Below, in pieces: positions 12,048 through 27,439 of a DNA stretch of 64,000 nucleotides. A program made the position numbers and the translations under genes. Source of the stretch: Pegea sp. RAD2-039 (taxonomy: Eukaryota > Chordata > Thaliacea > Salpida > Salpidae); NCBI GenBank assembly GCA_034620365.1, contig JAQGEQ010000191.1, positions 744,001 to 808,000 of the forward strand, in the 5' to 3' direction. Below the pieces are notes generated by a model. It was not told where the DNA came from and did not search any database. It was given only the letters and a program-made list of their open reading frames with translations. The number at the start of each line of letters is the position of its first letter. Position 1 is the stretch's first letter.

Positions 12048-14217
12048 CTGTCAAATCATAAAACAATAAAAAATGTTAAATTTGAATAACTCAGTTATGT
12101 AACTTCGGAATTTTACAACAAAGCGACTTTTAATGATCGAAACAAAAAAAAGACGGTCATCACGTGACTTCAGCTTTCGCTTTCCAATTATTGTTTAGAT
12201 GTATACAGAACTACCATTGTGTTTTGTAACATAGAACTTTGCAAGGTAAGTAAGTTACTTATCATTTTCTTGCCGGTAATCTGCTGTATCGCTATTTTCA
12301 TTGACTGTTTCCGTTAGAGGTCACTGTAATAAAAATCGAGAAAACTTTTAAGTAAGTACTTCCATTATTTGTAGATAGCTAAGAGGTTTTCTAAGTCTTA
12401 TAATTACGTCAACTAAAACATAAGGTGACTATGCTTCTTTAAAAAGAACTTTCTTAACCTTTATTTATTCATCAAAGCTAAGAAATACCAACTCTAATAT
12501 CCATTTCTATTTACTTGAAAATATCTTACATAATACTCACAAATTACTTACTGCACCTTTTACCTAATGACTTTTTTTGGTTTTTTAAAAGAACACATAA
12601 TAGGTTATAATTTCTTAGAAACAACATGACAAATCGGAGCTTAATTATTATCAAATTATCAAGCCACAATCATTAATTTTTGTTATATAAGGATACCAAT
12701 AAAAACTGTCAATTGTATTCGAGCTTTTATTTTCAAGATCTGACGAATTTTTGTGTCGCTGATGCTATTAAATATCTAGTTTAGGTTTATTATACAACAT
12801 CACCAGATCGGTGGTTAAAGACAGCTTCGAACGTTTTATCGAGTTGAAAAAAATTAAGCATATTACATTTCAAAAGGATTTTATGCTCCAATAGTTAATT
12901 GTTCAGATTTCTCCAAATTTTATACTATTATAAATTTACAATACTCCTTATAGCCTATGTTTATGCAGTTATTTTTTTCAAACCTACAAGGACATAGTTG
13001 TTTAAATCTTTTTTACAGTCTTCTGTTAATGTTTTAGATTGAAATAATGAAACATCAAAATGTTAAAGTAGTTTAATGAATTTGTTAGATTATATTTTAG
13101 GAGTCTTACCAAGAAGTTTAATCAGTTTGAAAATAACGAAACATGTAAGATTACAATTTGACCATTACATATTTCTAAACTGCTAAGAAACATTATGAAA
13201 CAAGTTGACTTTTTAAAACTATTTCTTCTTAACTTTCATTTTATTTTCAAGTCTATAAATAAGATAAAAAAGGCTGGAACTTTGTTGAACTTAACAAAAG
13301 CTGTCTCGTTTATCACTAATTATTTCTTTACCTCAATCAGTCATCGATAAACTTTTTGAACGTTTATTTTTAATTATAATTACAGACAGTAGAATAAGAA
13401 AGCCACATTTTGCTCCAGCAACCAATTATCTTTTAGATCATTTGATATAATAGAGCCCCTCAAAGAAGGAGGAAAATCTGATTATCTGATAAGAATAAAT
13501 TAAATATTGGATTTAATTCCGGAAAGAAGTTGTCAGAAATTCACAAAGCAAAATTATTAATCAAAAATTTTCGTATTGTTGTAATCTATTAGAGCTTTAT
13601 TTTTTTAAGATAAAGAATTGAGTAGTCATTGTGAATAAAAATAGTTTTCTTTTTAACTTTTATTTTCTTGCTCAATTTTACATGAATCAAAACATGTTCA
13701 GTTGTTTATTTAAGTTTTATTTCAGCTTCTTAGAATTTTCATTTGAATATTGTATGTTTATTTAAGAAAACATAATTAATTTTTAAACACTAGGCTAATC
13801 ACAGCTTTGTTTATTTTAGATAAAAAAATATTTAAACTTTGCTAATTTTAGATGTATAGTTGAAAGAAACCATTTTTTCAATTAAAGCTAATAATTTATA
13901 TATAGCATTATACGTATTAGTCCTTTGTATGCTTTTTGTATAATGATAAAACATTACAAGCTAAGAATCTCATAATAAGTTGCTGAATAGTTTCAAAATC
14001 ATTTACTAAGACGGAGGCTTATAAAAGTCTTAGCTAATTTTCATAATAAACATAATCTTTTATTGTATTTCTATACAGTAATTTTGTGAAACGACCAAAT
14101 GGTTTCATTAAAGCTCTTCTAGGCGTCATTTAAAACTTTAATAAATATTTTTTACATCACAATTTGGTTAGAGTCGAAAAGTAAGGATTATATTTGATTT
14201 TTACAACAAGTACTTAC

Positions 14218-14295
14218 AGCTACAAATGGCAAGATACGATTGTCTAAGCCCCTTATACTCTAACCTTATCTCTAGATCTTTTTTAAATGTACCTC
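14218..14295 (-). CDS. candidate internal exon of an unknown gene
   Basis: A 78-nt segment lies between a good acceptor (ATTTTTAG, then GAGGT) and a consensus donor (GCT, then GTAAGT) on the - strand, phase 1 in and phase 1 out. Its only fully open frame reads TFKKDLEIRLEYKGLRQSY and is about 36% G+C, above the surroundings. It could splice to the 12.3 kb region, but I could not build a continuous gene. No domain is recognised. Confidence 0.3.
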
Positions 14296-17200
14296 CTAAA
14301 AATATAAATGTTGTGTAAACTCCTTCTATTGTTATAGGCTCTGACTATAAAACTAGATTTAAAAGACGTAAAATATTAAACATCAAATCGTTCTATAGAT
14401 AAATATAAGTTTTAAACATCAATTTTACAATACGTTTGTCTTTTTGAAAAATATTTATCAAGACTACCCGTAAGTAATAAATCTAAAGATTATATTTTTG
14501 AAATAAGATTGGCAGAAATAGATTTCTTGCAAAATAAAGTTCTTTATATTTTCTTAAAGCTGTTTGGTATACGATCGGTACAATCTATTGTACAAATATT
14601 TACTGTTATATAAAATCATCTAAATAACTTCATTTCGATTTAAAGCTTAAAAATCATCAAAGAACTCTTATGAAAGATGTCTTATGAAGCTAAGCTGCTT
14701 TTATTGAATTTTATTCTAATTGATTTCCGAAAAGCTTTCTCCAAAAACAACATCATTTTGCATTTAAATTTTCAAAAACAGATGTTTATATGCCTTTGAA
14801 AATGAAAAATTGACAAGGAAAATTCCATAGAAAAACTTAAATGAAGGTTAAGAGGATAATAAGGAAACTTTACATCAAGAAAGTACATTATGTAATATTA
14901 GTCAATATAAAGCCTATACTTATAAGATACTATACAAACTATTTTTTGTTTTGTATTCAAGAGTTAATTCAATTTCTATAGCCTAACAGTTCAATTCAAT
15001 GTTCAAGGATAATTTTCCAAACCATAATATTAGATCCTAATAAAGTTTATTTAAGATATATCAATACACAGATTTTTTGGCTATTGATAATCTCAAAAGA
15101 AACTTGAACTGTATTCTTCCACTCAGTAAAGTTTCCAAACATCCAAACATCAACTGTTTTAGTATTTATGATATCAAACAGCTTAAAAAACAACATTATT
15201 CACTTTATTATTGATTTTTGCAAAATTTGTTAACCATTTTAAAGTTTACCTTAGTTTAACCTTTGACAATAGCAACTAAACTTTTATGATAAGCTTCAAA
15301 CTATCAAAAACTTTTAATAATTTTAACTGCTTTTTAAGTAAGTATTTTCTCAAATATTTTTAAATCTCTAAAAAGTTTTAGGCTATTTAGGTAAAAAAGC
15401 TCTTCAAAGGGGGGTTTACTTTCTTCTTTATTGTTTTAAATCTACTATTAAGAGTAATGGGAAAGCTTTTTAATTGTTTTCAAAGTAAAGTTTGTGATTA
15501 TTGTGAGATTAAGATCAAAGATGAGAAGCATAAGACTAACACAATAATTGTAGCTTGTTTATAGTATAATATAAATATTGTAAATTTCATTCTTCCTATT
15601 TTACTCTAATTATACTTTTTGCAACGACCTTGGATAAGATCAATAAATTTAGAAAAAGATTAACTAGCTGAGTTAAGTAAGTTTGTACAAAACTTGTTTT
15701 AAATCAAGCATAGAATCAGATTGTGATCTTTGTAAACCTCAGCTAAAGGCACTAGACATCCGGTTACGGTTTATTCTGTGAGATTTCTGTTCAAACGATG
15801 CAGATTCTAAACTTTTCATCTCTCTGTTTATCGTTATAAAGACTTCCTTCTTTTAGCTAATTTAAGCAATTTGTAGTAAAAGTCACGTGAGCAACTTTTC
15901 CTAGTCTTCTATCAGATGAAAATACTATCAAGATGTTTTGGTTTATTTATTTTACTAAAAATTGATCATCATTTAAAAACGATTTTTAATTTGCAAGTTG
16001 TAATTTTTATTTGAGAATTTTGTTCTGTGTGGGCTTGTGCAAAGCAACTTTTTAGTGAAACAATTCAAACAATAAACTGATTATTTTAAGCGTTAGGTTG
16101 ATAATAGCAGACGTCTTCGCTTCAATGTGGGTGGCTCGTCTTCTCTTTTGTCAGTACTAAAGCTTCCATGCTTCATTCATTAAATTAAATCTTAAGATAC
16201 GGATGAACGAAAATAAATTTTAGATTTATATAATCCCTAACTCATACGGTCGTTTCAAAGATTGTCTCTGCCAAATTTATTAATCATCTTTAATCAGTCG
16301 CAAATAGTTTAATCATGATTTCATCGAAAGGCTTCAACATTTATTCGAGACTGAATAGATATGATGTAATAGAATGTTTACGCTTCTTATATAATTAGTG
16401 AATTTGAGTGCTACTACGCTTCTTGTCTCCAATGGCTGTTCTACTTTTGTTAATCCATGGATTTGACTTTGATTAAAATAATGAAACTATTTCTGCAAAC
16501 TGTATATTTGAGATAAGTTGTAAAAAAAGTTAATTGTTAGTTTTGAAATTTAAATTTTTGGGTTATATTTTCACAACTTTAATTTTTCTACTTGCCGGGT
16601 GTCTAAATCAAATTTCAGTTTAATTAAACTGTTTTGAATATTTCAAGACTTATTAGTACATAAGATAGCGATGCTCAAAAACACTTCCTTTAATTTGATT
16701 TAGACGTAAATGTCTTATTCTATCTAAGCTTTTTGTTGGGTATTTGAGTTTTCTAATTACAAGATTATTTGCAAATATTTATGTTCTAATTTAACAGTAA
16801 ATATTTAAAAGATGAAATTGGTTTTCTTTATCTAGTAGTTTTACTAATGAATATCATCAGTATATGTTTGAGCTATACGTGTTTATATCCGGTGTACTCT
16901 TAATTATTAATCATACAATATCAACTGTGCAGGTGTATCAAGTTCTTATAAATCGAAAGTTATCAAGATACTTAATTATAACTAAATAAACAATACAAAA
17001 GCTTAATGATTGACTATAACTCCTAAGTAAGTTTATTTTTCCCAAAAAATTAATTAAGCTCATATTTAGATTATACATAGATATTTATTAACTCAATTTT
17101 TACTAATTTTGTTGAAAGGTACAAAACAATTATCTAAGTGCATTTAAATTCCATTAAAACTGAAAAATTATAATATGTAATATGCTAGGTAAGCTGATAA

Positions 17201-20200
17201 GTTTAAGGAAAACTACAAATTATTTGTGTAAAGCTTTAAATTGTGCTTGAGCTTAATAAAAATACTAGTTTAGGTATGTTTCAAAAAGATGTTAGCTTGT
17301 TCTTGAAACAATTGCGTGGAAAGTCAACAAGTATTCAAATTGTATTTACTTAATATGTAACTAATATCGAACATAGAAAGACTGATTTTCACATGATAAT
17401 TAACATGTACCTATAAATTTCTATAGAAAAACAAAATCACGTTTGGTTCTATGCACTTCTAAATCATTTAACGTTCATTTATAATTCATGATTTCTCTTT
17501 TTATAAATGTTTGAAACTCTTCAAAAATGTTATCTTTATTTAAAAACTACAGTCAAGGTAATAAACTGTAATGTTGCTCAGATATAATACCTGGATTTCC
17601 TTTTAAAAGCTATTAAAATTTTCATTTTCTCCAATTACAAATCATTTGGTCTACTTTCTTTTCTCCAAAATTTTTATTATAGATCTTATAAACTCCTATA
17701 AGGAAAATCAAAATTATTTTGGGATTTTGAATCAATTATTAGACACATACTAATCAAACAATACTTCTGATTCATTTACAAAATATTTGTGTTAATTTGT
17801 AAAACCTATGTAAACGAGAAAATAAAAGAACTACTCAATAAGTATAAATTCTTAAGCTTTGAGAAAAAAATTAGGATTAAACGATAAAATGTCAAACTTT
17901 ATGGTTTTTACTTTGATTTATTTAAAAATCGCTTCAACTTGACTAAAATTTCTCGTTACCCTTTTTGCCAGGCCATGATTAAGGCGACGAGTTAAATTTA
18001 TAAATACTCATTAGCATCTAACTTTTTAAATACAAACAAATGCAGCATTTATGTTAGAGTATTATAATTTGAAAGCTTATGAACTTATAAAGAATGCATT
18101 AAATGTTTACAGTTATATCTGTTCAGCTTGATGACTGAATTATTACATACTGTAATACAAGCCAGCAAAAACACTTAAAAAACATGTAAAAGAAATTTAT
18201 AAGTAAATTTAATCTTATCGAAAAGCTAAAGAGAAATATTTTGAAATATCAACAGTTACATTACCAACTATCTAGCAAAACATCTAAGAAGCCGAATCAG
18301 CAAATTAATAAATGTAAAATGTAGATAGGGTTTATGCAGCCACAAAATGCTTTACTATATGATGAATCATTATTCCTTGTATGTATGATGTAACCTTTTC
18401 TAATTTTTTTCTTTATTTTCCAAAACCTTCTATCGATTAGAACGGTTATGTGGGCCAAAAGAAACCCAGCATATTTTCCATTTTTCATAAAAGTTAAATC
18501 TTTACAGTTCATTGTAGCTTTTGAGCAACGAATATTTTAAAAAATCGACAAACTTTCTGGAAACATCTTAAACAACAAAACTTATTCTCGTTTTTATTTT
18601 CATTTTGAAAGTTAGATTAACAAAACACTCTTTTGGAATAAGATATTACATATCATAAATATACTATTATATAACATATCAATATAAAATAACATACTAG
18701 AAATTGTCAAAATGATAATTAACTTGTAAAACATGCTAAAATCCACCAATAAAATTTTATTGAAAATAGTAAAAACAATTCTATGATGTTGAAGAGAAAA
18801 CACTAGTATATACAACATGTACAATACCTTGAACTTACATTTTGTTTTGTTTGTTTTCTTTTCCTTTATGATGCTGTATTCTAAATGTCAACTATATTTA
18901 CTGAGTCTACAAAAACTAGTAAAGTGAAGAGGTAATTGGCTGAAATAATATTTTTGTCACATCTAGTTTTCAGTAACACTACATAATTTTTACAGACTAT
19001 AACGTCAACGAAATATACATATTCCACCGAATGTCACATGTTCTTATTATAACCACATTAAAGGACAAAAATATTTTTAGACTTTTAAAACTATTTTTAA
19101 CTTCTTCGTTACTTATTTCTTTTTAAAACAATTTAACTATTGTAAGATTAAGTGAAAAAATACCTACAGTGCATGAAAACTTCTTTTCAGCGTAAAACCT
19201 CTTAAATATTTTTTAACTTTCTGCCTTCTGAAACTCCAGAAAAAAATTGAAATTAGATCAAATTATCTGTTCTTCTGCTTTCTTCGGCTGTGGCTAAAGT
19301 AAAGCTTGATAAAATTATACTGGAATGTAAAATACTATAGTCATAACGTTTAAACACCACGACAACAGACATCTAAGGTGCCCACAAGAAAAGCATACAG
19401 CAAAATCAGAAGCGAGACTTGGTTGGAAATGCTTAAAGCTTGTTCATTGATAGCTGCAACGAGTTTAAGATAGTCCAAAAAAGATTACATCGAAATTTAG
19501 TCGTGAGTTCAAATCAACAGAAAACATTTTTTGTGGTTTCTTCTCAGATAGTTTTCTCAAAAAAGGGAAAGAGCTTGAAACTTGTGCTCCGAACAATATA
19601 GTTCATTGTATCGTTACCTAGCTTTCAAACTATCTATACATGATTTAAAAAAGAGATAAGCTTAGAGTATGCTTGAAGAAGAAAATAATGGTGATTACAG
19701 ATGAAAAACCTTTTATGTTTCCGACACAGTAAAGTTATCTTTTTTCCCAATTTTTGATCTGCTTGAATTTTTTATAGGGATAATTCACACTCAAACATTT
19801 TTGCTTTTAGGTATTTACAAACTTTAACCTACAGCGTCGGCAATCCTTGAATACTAAAACCTTTCTTCCTTTTAATCTTTTCTATTTAAGTCAAGCAAAA
19901 TCTACTATTATTTACTGAAATAAAATACAAATAGTTTGGGAACACCTTATTAGAATTATTATATCATACATATTTGATTTGACTGATAAGTTTTTTGCTC
20001 AACTTATTTCTTAGCTTCTTTCAACAAATGTGCATAAAACTTTGGAAAACTTATGAAAAACCTCAAAAAATGTCTAATATTTAAAGATGCTTGCTAATAA
20101 TCTTCAACTAACAAAAGCATTTATTGTTTTCATTTTATTGATTTATTAATTAAAAATTTTATTATTAATATATTTTCTCCAGTTTTTTTCTTAAAAATAT

Positions 20201-23200
20201 AAACTTACAAATTCTGAGAAATCAACCAGGCATATACAAAACATGAATTGTACTTTCTTAATGATTTGTTTGCTAGTTAAATAGACATAAAGTCAAAGCT
20301 ACCCGCAAATTTAAAACTTTATTAACCCTTTCTGTACCTGCAGGAGAAATTTAACTATAAGTCTTTTATGTCAAAAGATACTGTTGCATTATATGCCTAG
20401 GTTTTTCTGATTATCCAATATGAGATTATTTATTTAGAATTATATTTTATTAATCATACGTAGCAGTTTTGGAATTTGCATTTTTCTAATCATTTGAAAA
20501 AAGTAAATGTTGTTTTGAGAATTAAATAAATTCCCGATTTATCTGAAATTAAAGTCTTTTTGCAGAAAACGAAACGGTTTTTTATGTTTAACAACTTGGC
20601 ATATAAAATTTTAAAGTCTTTTGTACATCTTATTTTGTAATAAAAACTTTAAATATCCATCGTTGCTTCTATTCAACTGAAAAGAAATATTTTGAAAATA
20701 CTAACAAAAACTAAAAATAGTATCTTAATCATGCTTTTCATTCTTGTACTGAAATGCTAGACTTCTATGTAAATTGTAAAATGAATTTTCATTCACTTAT
20801 CGATTGCATTTCAGATTCAGTAATTTTTTCCACGAAATGTTTTTGAAACTGATCATTTCAATTTCAAATGACAATTTCTTCAAAGGAAAAACAGAACGAA
20901 GATTTTGTGTCTACTTTCGTTTTTATTAAAGTATCTTTCAAAGATTGTTTTAGTAAGAAGCAGGTTTTTTTTCCTGAGCTACTGCTGTACGTGATACTTC
21001 ACTGGTTGTTATCGCTTGTGGTTTAATGAAAAATTTAAACGTGACAATCTATATCGCCTGAAAATTATCTTTACCTTTGCTTTTTCATTGAGCGAAATTA
21101 CAATAAGCTCTTATGATACTGAATTACTTATTAATCTATATATACCATCAGCACTGTCAAAAGATTTTGTGTTTTTAGTTAACCTGTAAACTTATTAAAA
21201 GTAAGTTTAAATTTGAAAAACAATTATTCTAAAAACTGAATCAGCATCAGTTTATTCAGATGAAGTTTTACATGAAATCATTAAACAAAATATATATTTA
21301 TAAAATTGTTGGGACTTTTTTATTTATTTTCTAATTTTCATCAACTATGTCATGGTTGTCTACTTATTTTCTTAAAGTCTACCTTAATGGCTTATACATT
21401 AGCAAATTAATACCACATTCAGGTAATTTGATCAAAATATAATTAAGTTTAATGACTTGAGACTGTACTAGCTAGAAATAATAAAAATATAAATTAATTG
21501 CTTTAAGCGAGTCCGAACGGCAAATTAACACATCATAATTCTATTAAAACGGTTTTAACTTTCTAATAAATCCAGACTATCAACGAATAAGATTACTTTA
21601 TTTGTTTTATAATTATAAAGTCTGATCGGGAAGTACTGCTAAGGTTATTTGTACTATTGTCGGGAAAGTAACTTTAATTATAGTGTAACTTTTTATAGAC
21701 CTCTAATTGTTAATTAAGCATTTATATAACATATCCATTGCGGAAACGCGACTACTTTTACTATTTTAATGATATTGATGATATTTCATCTATTATAAGA
21801 TATTAAGTCACAAGATTAACATCAATTTTAATGATTGGCTGTAGCATTAATTTAGGAATAACGTACAAATTTAACCTTTCGTGTGTTTTGTATAATTTCA
21901 ATCTTTAAATTAAAGTGAAAATATATTTGTTTGTGTTTTTACTTAGTCTTACCAACAAAAAAGTTGATCAAACTATTCTAGTGTTTATTATCTCAAGTAA
22001 TTAATTTCTGACGATAGTTTAGTCATTTCGTTTCGTTTAAGCTTACATTATGTATTTAGTGTTCTTTTTCAAATAAAGAAAAATTGTTTTGTGAATTTCA
22101 GGTTGTTTTGTTCCTAAAATTTAAATTGTGGTAAAAACAATTATAATTTTCAAAACAAGACAGATAAAAAGGAGTAATTTATGCAGTAAAAGCACCATTA
22201 GGTCTTTAAAAATCAACAATTTGCATCTGAAACTTGTTGACAAAATGAGAGAGTAGTAAAATTTCATACTTTTGTTACACTCCTTATTTTATAAAAAGAA
22301 TCGCGTTGTCATCATATATTTACCCATATTGATAATTTCAGTCATTTAACTTCTCCATTGAAAGATTTCAAATAAAGTTAAATTGTGTCATGAGCAAAAG
22401 TATGCAACTTTACAAAAACCGAGTTTAGTTTGCGAATTTTGTGAGCTTACTCTAACAACAACCAAGCGTTGTTGTTTATTTGTTTATATTTAAGATAGAA
22501 AACTGCTCTTCATGACTTCTTGTAAATAAACAACAAAATCAAATAAATCTTTATGTGATTTTGCTTACTCTCAACCAAAGTAATCCAACTCTTCATCAAT
22601 TATTACGTCATGATTGCGGAAACCACCCAACTTTAAAAGCAACCTAATAAGAATGAATATGTTGCACCTAAGTGTAAGAAGTATTAAGTCATTGACTGTA
22701 ACCTTCTGCACATAAATTGTTATTTTGAACTCTTCTTTATGTTGTTTCTTTGCTTTTTCTGTCAACTGTTTTACTGTACTAAGAATAAACTTAATCGACA
22801 CGTAAGCTTATCATAAGTCATGTGATTTCTGTTGAGTTGTCAGCATAATGGCTAAGTATAGAATACTATAAAAGCTTACAAGCGAGCGTTGAGAGTTGAA
22901 TAAGCAAATAGTAAGGAATATGAATATCTTTGTTGCATATTTACTTCAAGAACTATTACTCTAAATTAAATCAAGCATTTTCTATATTTAAAAAAGATTT
23001 TAGTTTAGAGATGAGTAGAAAAGTGAAAAAAATCTTCTTCGGTTTTGCTTTTACTAATTACACTGTAAAACCATAACCACAGAGCCAAGTTCGAAATTAA
23101 AATGTGTCCTCATTACGTAAATATATTCAAATTTGTCTTTGAAGAGTAATTAAAACCACATACATTAATATCACATGTCACAGCAAATGCTATCAATGAA

Positions 23201-23309
23201 CTATACAATAGATAATAAGGTTTCATTCATTTTTATTTCCGGTTACCTTCATTTTCATGAAAGAAGATAATTCCAGTAGATTTTTGGGCATGATGAGAAG
23301 CAATTGTAA
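14296..23309. other. long A/T-rich stretch without a supported gene
   Basis: I see no recognisable coding module. Slightly richer patches lie at 15.72-15.90 kb (with GTCACGTG at 15882-15889), 16.09-16.44 kb and 19.26-19.47 kb, but none gives a domain. The reverse open frame at 22801-22571 starts with GTG and lacks a clear gene context. Confidence 0.5.
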
Positions 23310-23928
23310 TCAATTACAAGAAAATTGAAGTTTACCAAAATCCCACCACATCAAAACACCAGGCGGCTACATAAAACTTGCCAAGAATAGAAGGGTATTG
23401 TTGTCACTAAACTTTCTACAATCATACCCGGAAGTGTTCAATCATATCTAAGACATTTTTGAAGATTGGTATGGTAACCGCAGTTTTTTTGATTGGTGCA
23501 AAGTTAAACTATGAGCAAACATAGGGATAAGTTTGCAGTATTTACTTTAGTTTTTATCAGATATAAATTTGAAACTAGTCGATGACGCTTTAACTTGATA
23601 CAAGATTTTTAAAAATACAACCTAAGCGTCGAATCTTGTTTAATAACATCTTTCTTATCCGTGAAAGCTTGAATACTTGAAAAGTAGGTAATTAAATTAT
23701 AAGATCAAATCTTTTGTCTTGTTACGTACATCCCTTTGAAAATTAAGATTCTACAAATTCTACTTATTTTGTTTTCACTTGTTTTGTTTTCAAACTGTTC
23801 TTAATGTTTTTTGTACGTCTTGTTCCTTACAAGCTGAATATTTGAAAATGAAATGAAAACCTTAATTTTGTAAATGCTTGAGATAAGTTACCCGAAAAAT
23901 ACTTACCTCCAAATATGTCGTCAAGTAG
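23310..23928 (-). CDS. candidate three-exon 3' end of an unknown gene
   Basis: Three - strand exons can be joined. 23928-23907 has a consensus donor GTAAGT. 23508-23428 is 27 codons, acceptor CTCATAG, donor GTATGA, and contains KTAVTIPIFKNVLDMIEHFR. 23366-23310 has acceptor TTATGTAG, reads PPGVLMWWDFGKL and ends in TGA. All junctions are phase 0. The second intron is 61 nt, matching the short introns of the ADAMTS gene. The middle exon is about 35% G+C. I do not recognise the protein and cannot see its start; upstream exons may lie in 24-27 kb. Chance assembly in A/T-rich DNA is possible. Confidence 0.3.
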
Positions 23929-26900
23929 CTGAAGTTAGCATTGATGGCATTTTTAACATGTTTTCATCAGAATACATTTAATTATATAACGCAATGGTTT
24001 TGATACAAAAGTTTTAATCAGTAGTTATTTTAGCAAGATATAATAGTACTGTTTATTTGAAGGTCGCTTTGAAGTGTTAAATCATTTGATTAACTGTAAT
24101 AAGTCTGATTATAATAAGTTCATTACGTCTAATTAAATATAAAATTTACTCTTTAGGGCTTCATAAAATTAGTTTATTGTTTTAGCAAATATAATATCAA
24201 ATTCAAGGTAATTTTAATTATAAGTTTAATAATTAACATATTCATAGTTTTAATTTTATTTTTACTTAAAAATGATTCTTATTTGAAATTTTAAGTAATG
24301 AGTTGATTTTTTAATTTCTTTTACTTATTAAGCCTCTAACGGCTTTTAAAAGTAAATTCAAAAAACAACTAAATGATTTAAAAATAGCTTTTAACCAGAT
24401 GGAGTTATGTTTTGAAAACTAAAGCAAACATGCTTGTTTAATTACTATTCTAAGATTTCAGCTATCTTCCAAAGACATGAAGAAAGCTATTCGATTTCGT
24501 TTTCTTTTTAATTATTTATTCTTAAAACTTGTTTTACAAATCGTTTATAAATATTATCATTTGTATTTTGTAAATAAATACTCAACTATTCTCTATATCT
24601 ATCCAATTTAGATATTTTAAATAACAGTTTGTAGGTTATACCTTATTTTTATTTTCTAACATGTTTTGACAAGCATAAGAACAAAATTGGTTTAACTTAA
24701 ATATTAAATACAAGTGGTATAATTTTCTTTATTTTAATGTAATTAACAGATTACAAATTTAGATCTGTTTAAAGGTTCAACAATATATATATCAAAATCT
24801 TTAGATCAAAAAAGATTTCATTTCGATAAGCCAGTTGTTTTAACTAGTCATGAATAAAACCTTTGTTATACTGGACTACTTGTTGATACAATCTTATTTA
24901 GATTTAGTTTAAAAGATTATTCTTCATTGACTTAAAGAAATAAAAGTTTTTATGAAAAAAATATTAAGTTTTCATTTATAAGTTTTGAGATTTAATTTGA
25001 TCTGTTACAACCAAGATATTATTGTTGTAACAAAATGATTTACGAATTATATAACTATAAAAGTAAAATAGTTTTATTTTTCTTAAACATCTTACCTTGA
25101 ACAACAACTTAAGTAACTATTTCAAAGAAAAAGTTACCATCAAATAAGAAACATGAAACTTTTTTATCTATAGTTTAAAGGTCACTAGTATGATCATAAA
25201 AAAATAAGTTCAAGCTTATGTGATCGTTAAATTTCTTTTATGTTATAATAGATCCAATTCCAAAATAGAAGAATTTACTCTGGCCAATCCATAAGCTTAT
25301 AATCCAATTAAATCCAGGAATTATAAATCTAATCAGAGTTTGAAGATAAATTTCCAAGGTTTTGTTATGAAACTTTCATTGTCGATTATAAAATTGTTTT
25401 TCTTTATTAGCTTTTTAAGTTTTGAAAAAAATGTTCTTTAGATTGTTACTAAAACTAAAATTTTTTAACATATCAAAGTTAAAAGAAATCTTTTATTGTA
25501 ATCAAACCGTTTTAAAAATTCAATTATTTAATTTAATCAAATCCTTTGTTATTTATTTACTTATTTAGATTATAAAACTATGATGAAAAAATTTTGTGAA
25601 TAACAACTGATGATTAAGTTTTGAACGATTTCACTGAAATTATCGAAATATTTGATGAACCATGAACATATACAACATTATTTAATTACCACCAAGTTAA
25701 AAAAGATACTATACATTCAAAAGTATCAATCTTGTTTTCGAATATTTATAAGACTAGTTTTTAATCAGTAAGAGCAGTTTCTAACTAGAGAAATTACATT
25801 GAAACCCTTGTAGTATTTTCATCAGCTTAATTTTTGTTGGTTTATTTGTAAAATTGAACACAGAAGTAAAGAATAAAACTCATTGTTAAAGAATCAAAAT
25901 ATTTAAGCAGTTATCTCAAACCTGCTTCTGAATTGATTTTCATATTTCTATCATTTCTTTAATTTCATTCATGATTTTCGGTCAAATCCTATTCTCCCTG
26001 ACTCAATAACATAAGTAGTAATCAACAACGGAAAAAAATTTGTCACACTTGCGCAGCGCGAGGTAGACTTGATTACTTCTTTTCAAAGAGATTATATTTA
26101 AAGTAACAATCAAAGACTTTGTTGAAGAGCTTATGAAATTAGTTTTTGATTAAATTTTTATCAATATAATCTTGTTGTATAAGAACCTCATATTCATAAT
26201 AGTTGTCATAGCTATTGATGTTTTTTTCTTGCTTGAAAGGTATGATTAATTCAATTTTGTTTGCTAACAATGGAACTCTAAAAATCAATTTTCATAAAAA
26301 GTTTTGAGAAACTATCTAAGAGTAAAATACAAAATTAAATAAAGAGCTTCTCGTTTTGAGTTTATATGGTACTGGTCGCTCTCATACAAAAAATTTTTTT
26401 CGGGTTTAAACGCTTTAACTATTTGAACAGTTTAGTAAATACAAATTAGTTTTGTTTAGTTATTTACGTTTTACTAAATAAATATAAACTTTTTTTTAAC
26501 TTCTAGCTGCATTGTAACCGAAAATTTAAGCAATGTAATAGTTTAAAAACTTCTAATATTTTTATTAGTTATTTTTAAGAGACCAATTGATTTTTGATCT
26601 AATATACTGATCTAATACGCAATCAAATGACAATTTTATTTTTATTTCAATTTATTGATTTTTGAAACAATCAAAAAGAACTGGGAAAGATGACGAAAAC
26701 CATTTCCATTGCAAAAATATTATAAATGAAACAACCAATGGGTCAAAAACAACAAAGGTCGAAAATTAGTTTTAATAAATAAGATACAGATAGAAAACGC
26801 ATTGCTAATGACAAGCCGCTCGTATTTAGAAAAGAGATGGACAACTAGTATTTATATTTTCCACTAGTTCTTCAATAACAGTCTTAAAAGGTATATTTCA

Positions 26901-27430
26901 ACAAAATCATTTACATGTAGTAAGAAAATAAAAGAAAAAGTATTTTGCTTTACTGCTCTATTCAATTACATGAAATACGTAATTGAATTTTACCATTTAC
27001 ATTTCATGAAATATTAAACGTAGCAATTGTGATAATGTAAAATAGAAATAATACAATTAATACATCAATATGTATCTCTTTATAATATTGCTGAAAATTA
27101 AGTTGGTACTTAGTTATGCATACTTGATGTAATGGAAGATAAATACTTGTGCTTAATGGACAAGTTACTTACGCAACTATTCAAAATATTATTTAAGAAT
27201 ATGTTCGATTACGTAGAAATAAAAAAGGAGATGTTGAAAAAATAAGAGTTTAGCTCTAAACTGGAGAGTAAATAAAAAAGAAAAAATGGTTGGTGAATCT
27301 AATGAGATGAAATATCGATAACATAAGTGATGAAATAAAGTTTTCATAAAACGAAAAAGTAACTGATATTTAGTTGGTATAAAAATCAAATGACGATTTG
27401 TTGAGAAAAGTAAAAAAGAAAATTTGTCAT
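23929..27430. other. A/T-rich intergenic stretch
   Basis: I see no supported gene. A small CpG-bearing patch at 26046-26063 (TTGCGCAGCGCGAGG) stands out and resembles an NRF1-type half site, but nothing nearby confirms a promoter. Confidence 0.5.
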
Positions 27431-27439
27431 TCCTCTAGT

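Noticed and set aside
12258-12325. possible exon upstream of the 12.0 kb terminal-exon candidate
   Set aside because: All three frames from the good acceptor (TTTATTACAG) meet a stop, within one to nine codons, and the frame that fits downstream is the one that begins with TGA.
16380-16430. repeat of TACGCTTCTT about 37 bases apart
   Set aside because: A ten-base direct repeat with no other structure is not significant here.
19330-19450. + strand open frame rich in His/Arg/Lys
   Set aside because: It has no splice sites, no start codon and no recognisable motif.
22571-22801. 76-codon - strand open frame
   Set aside because: It starts with GTG. Possible internal splice sites give conflicting phases, and no domain is visible.
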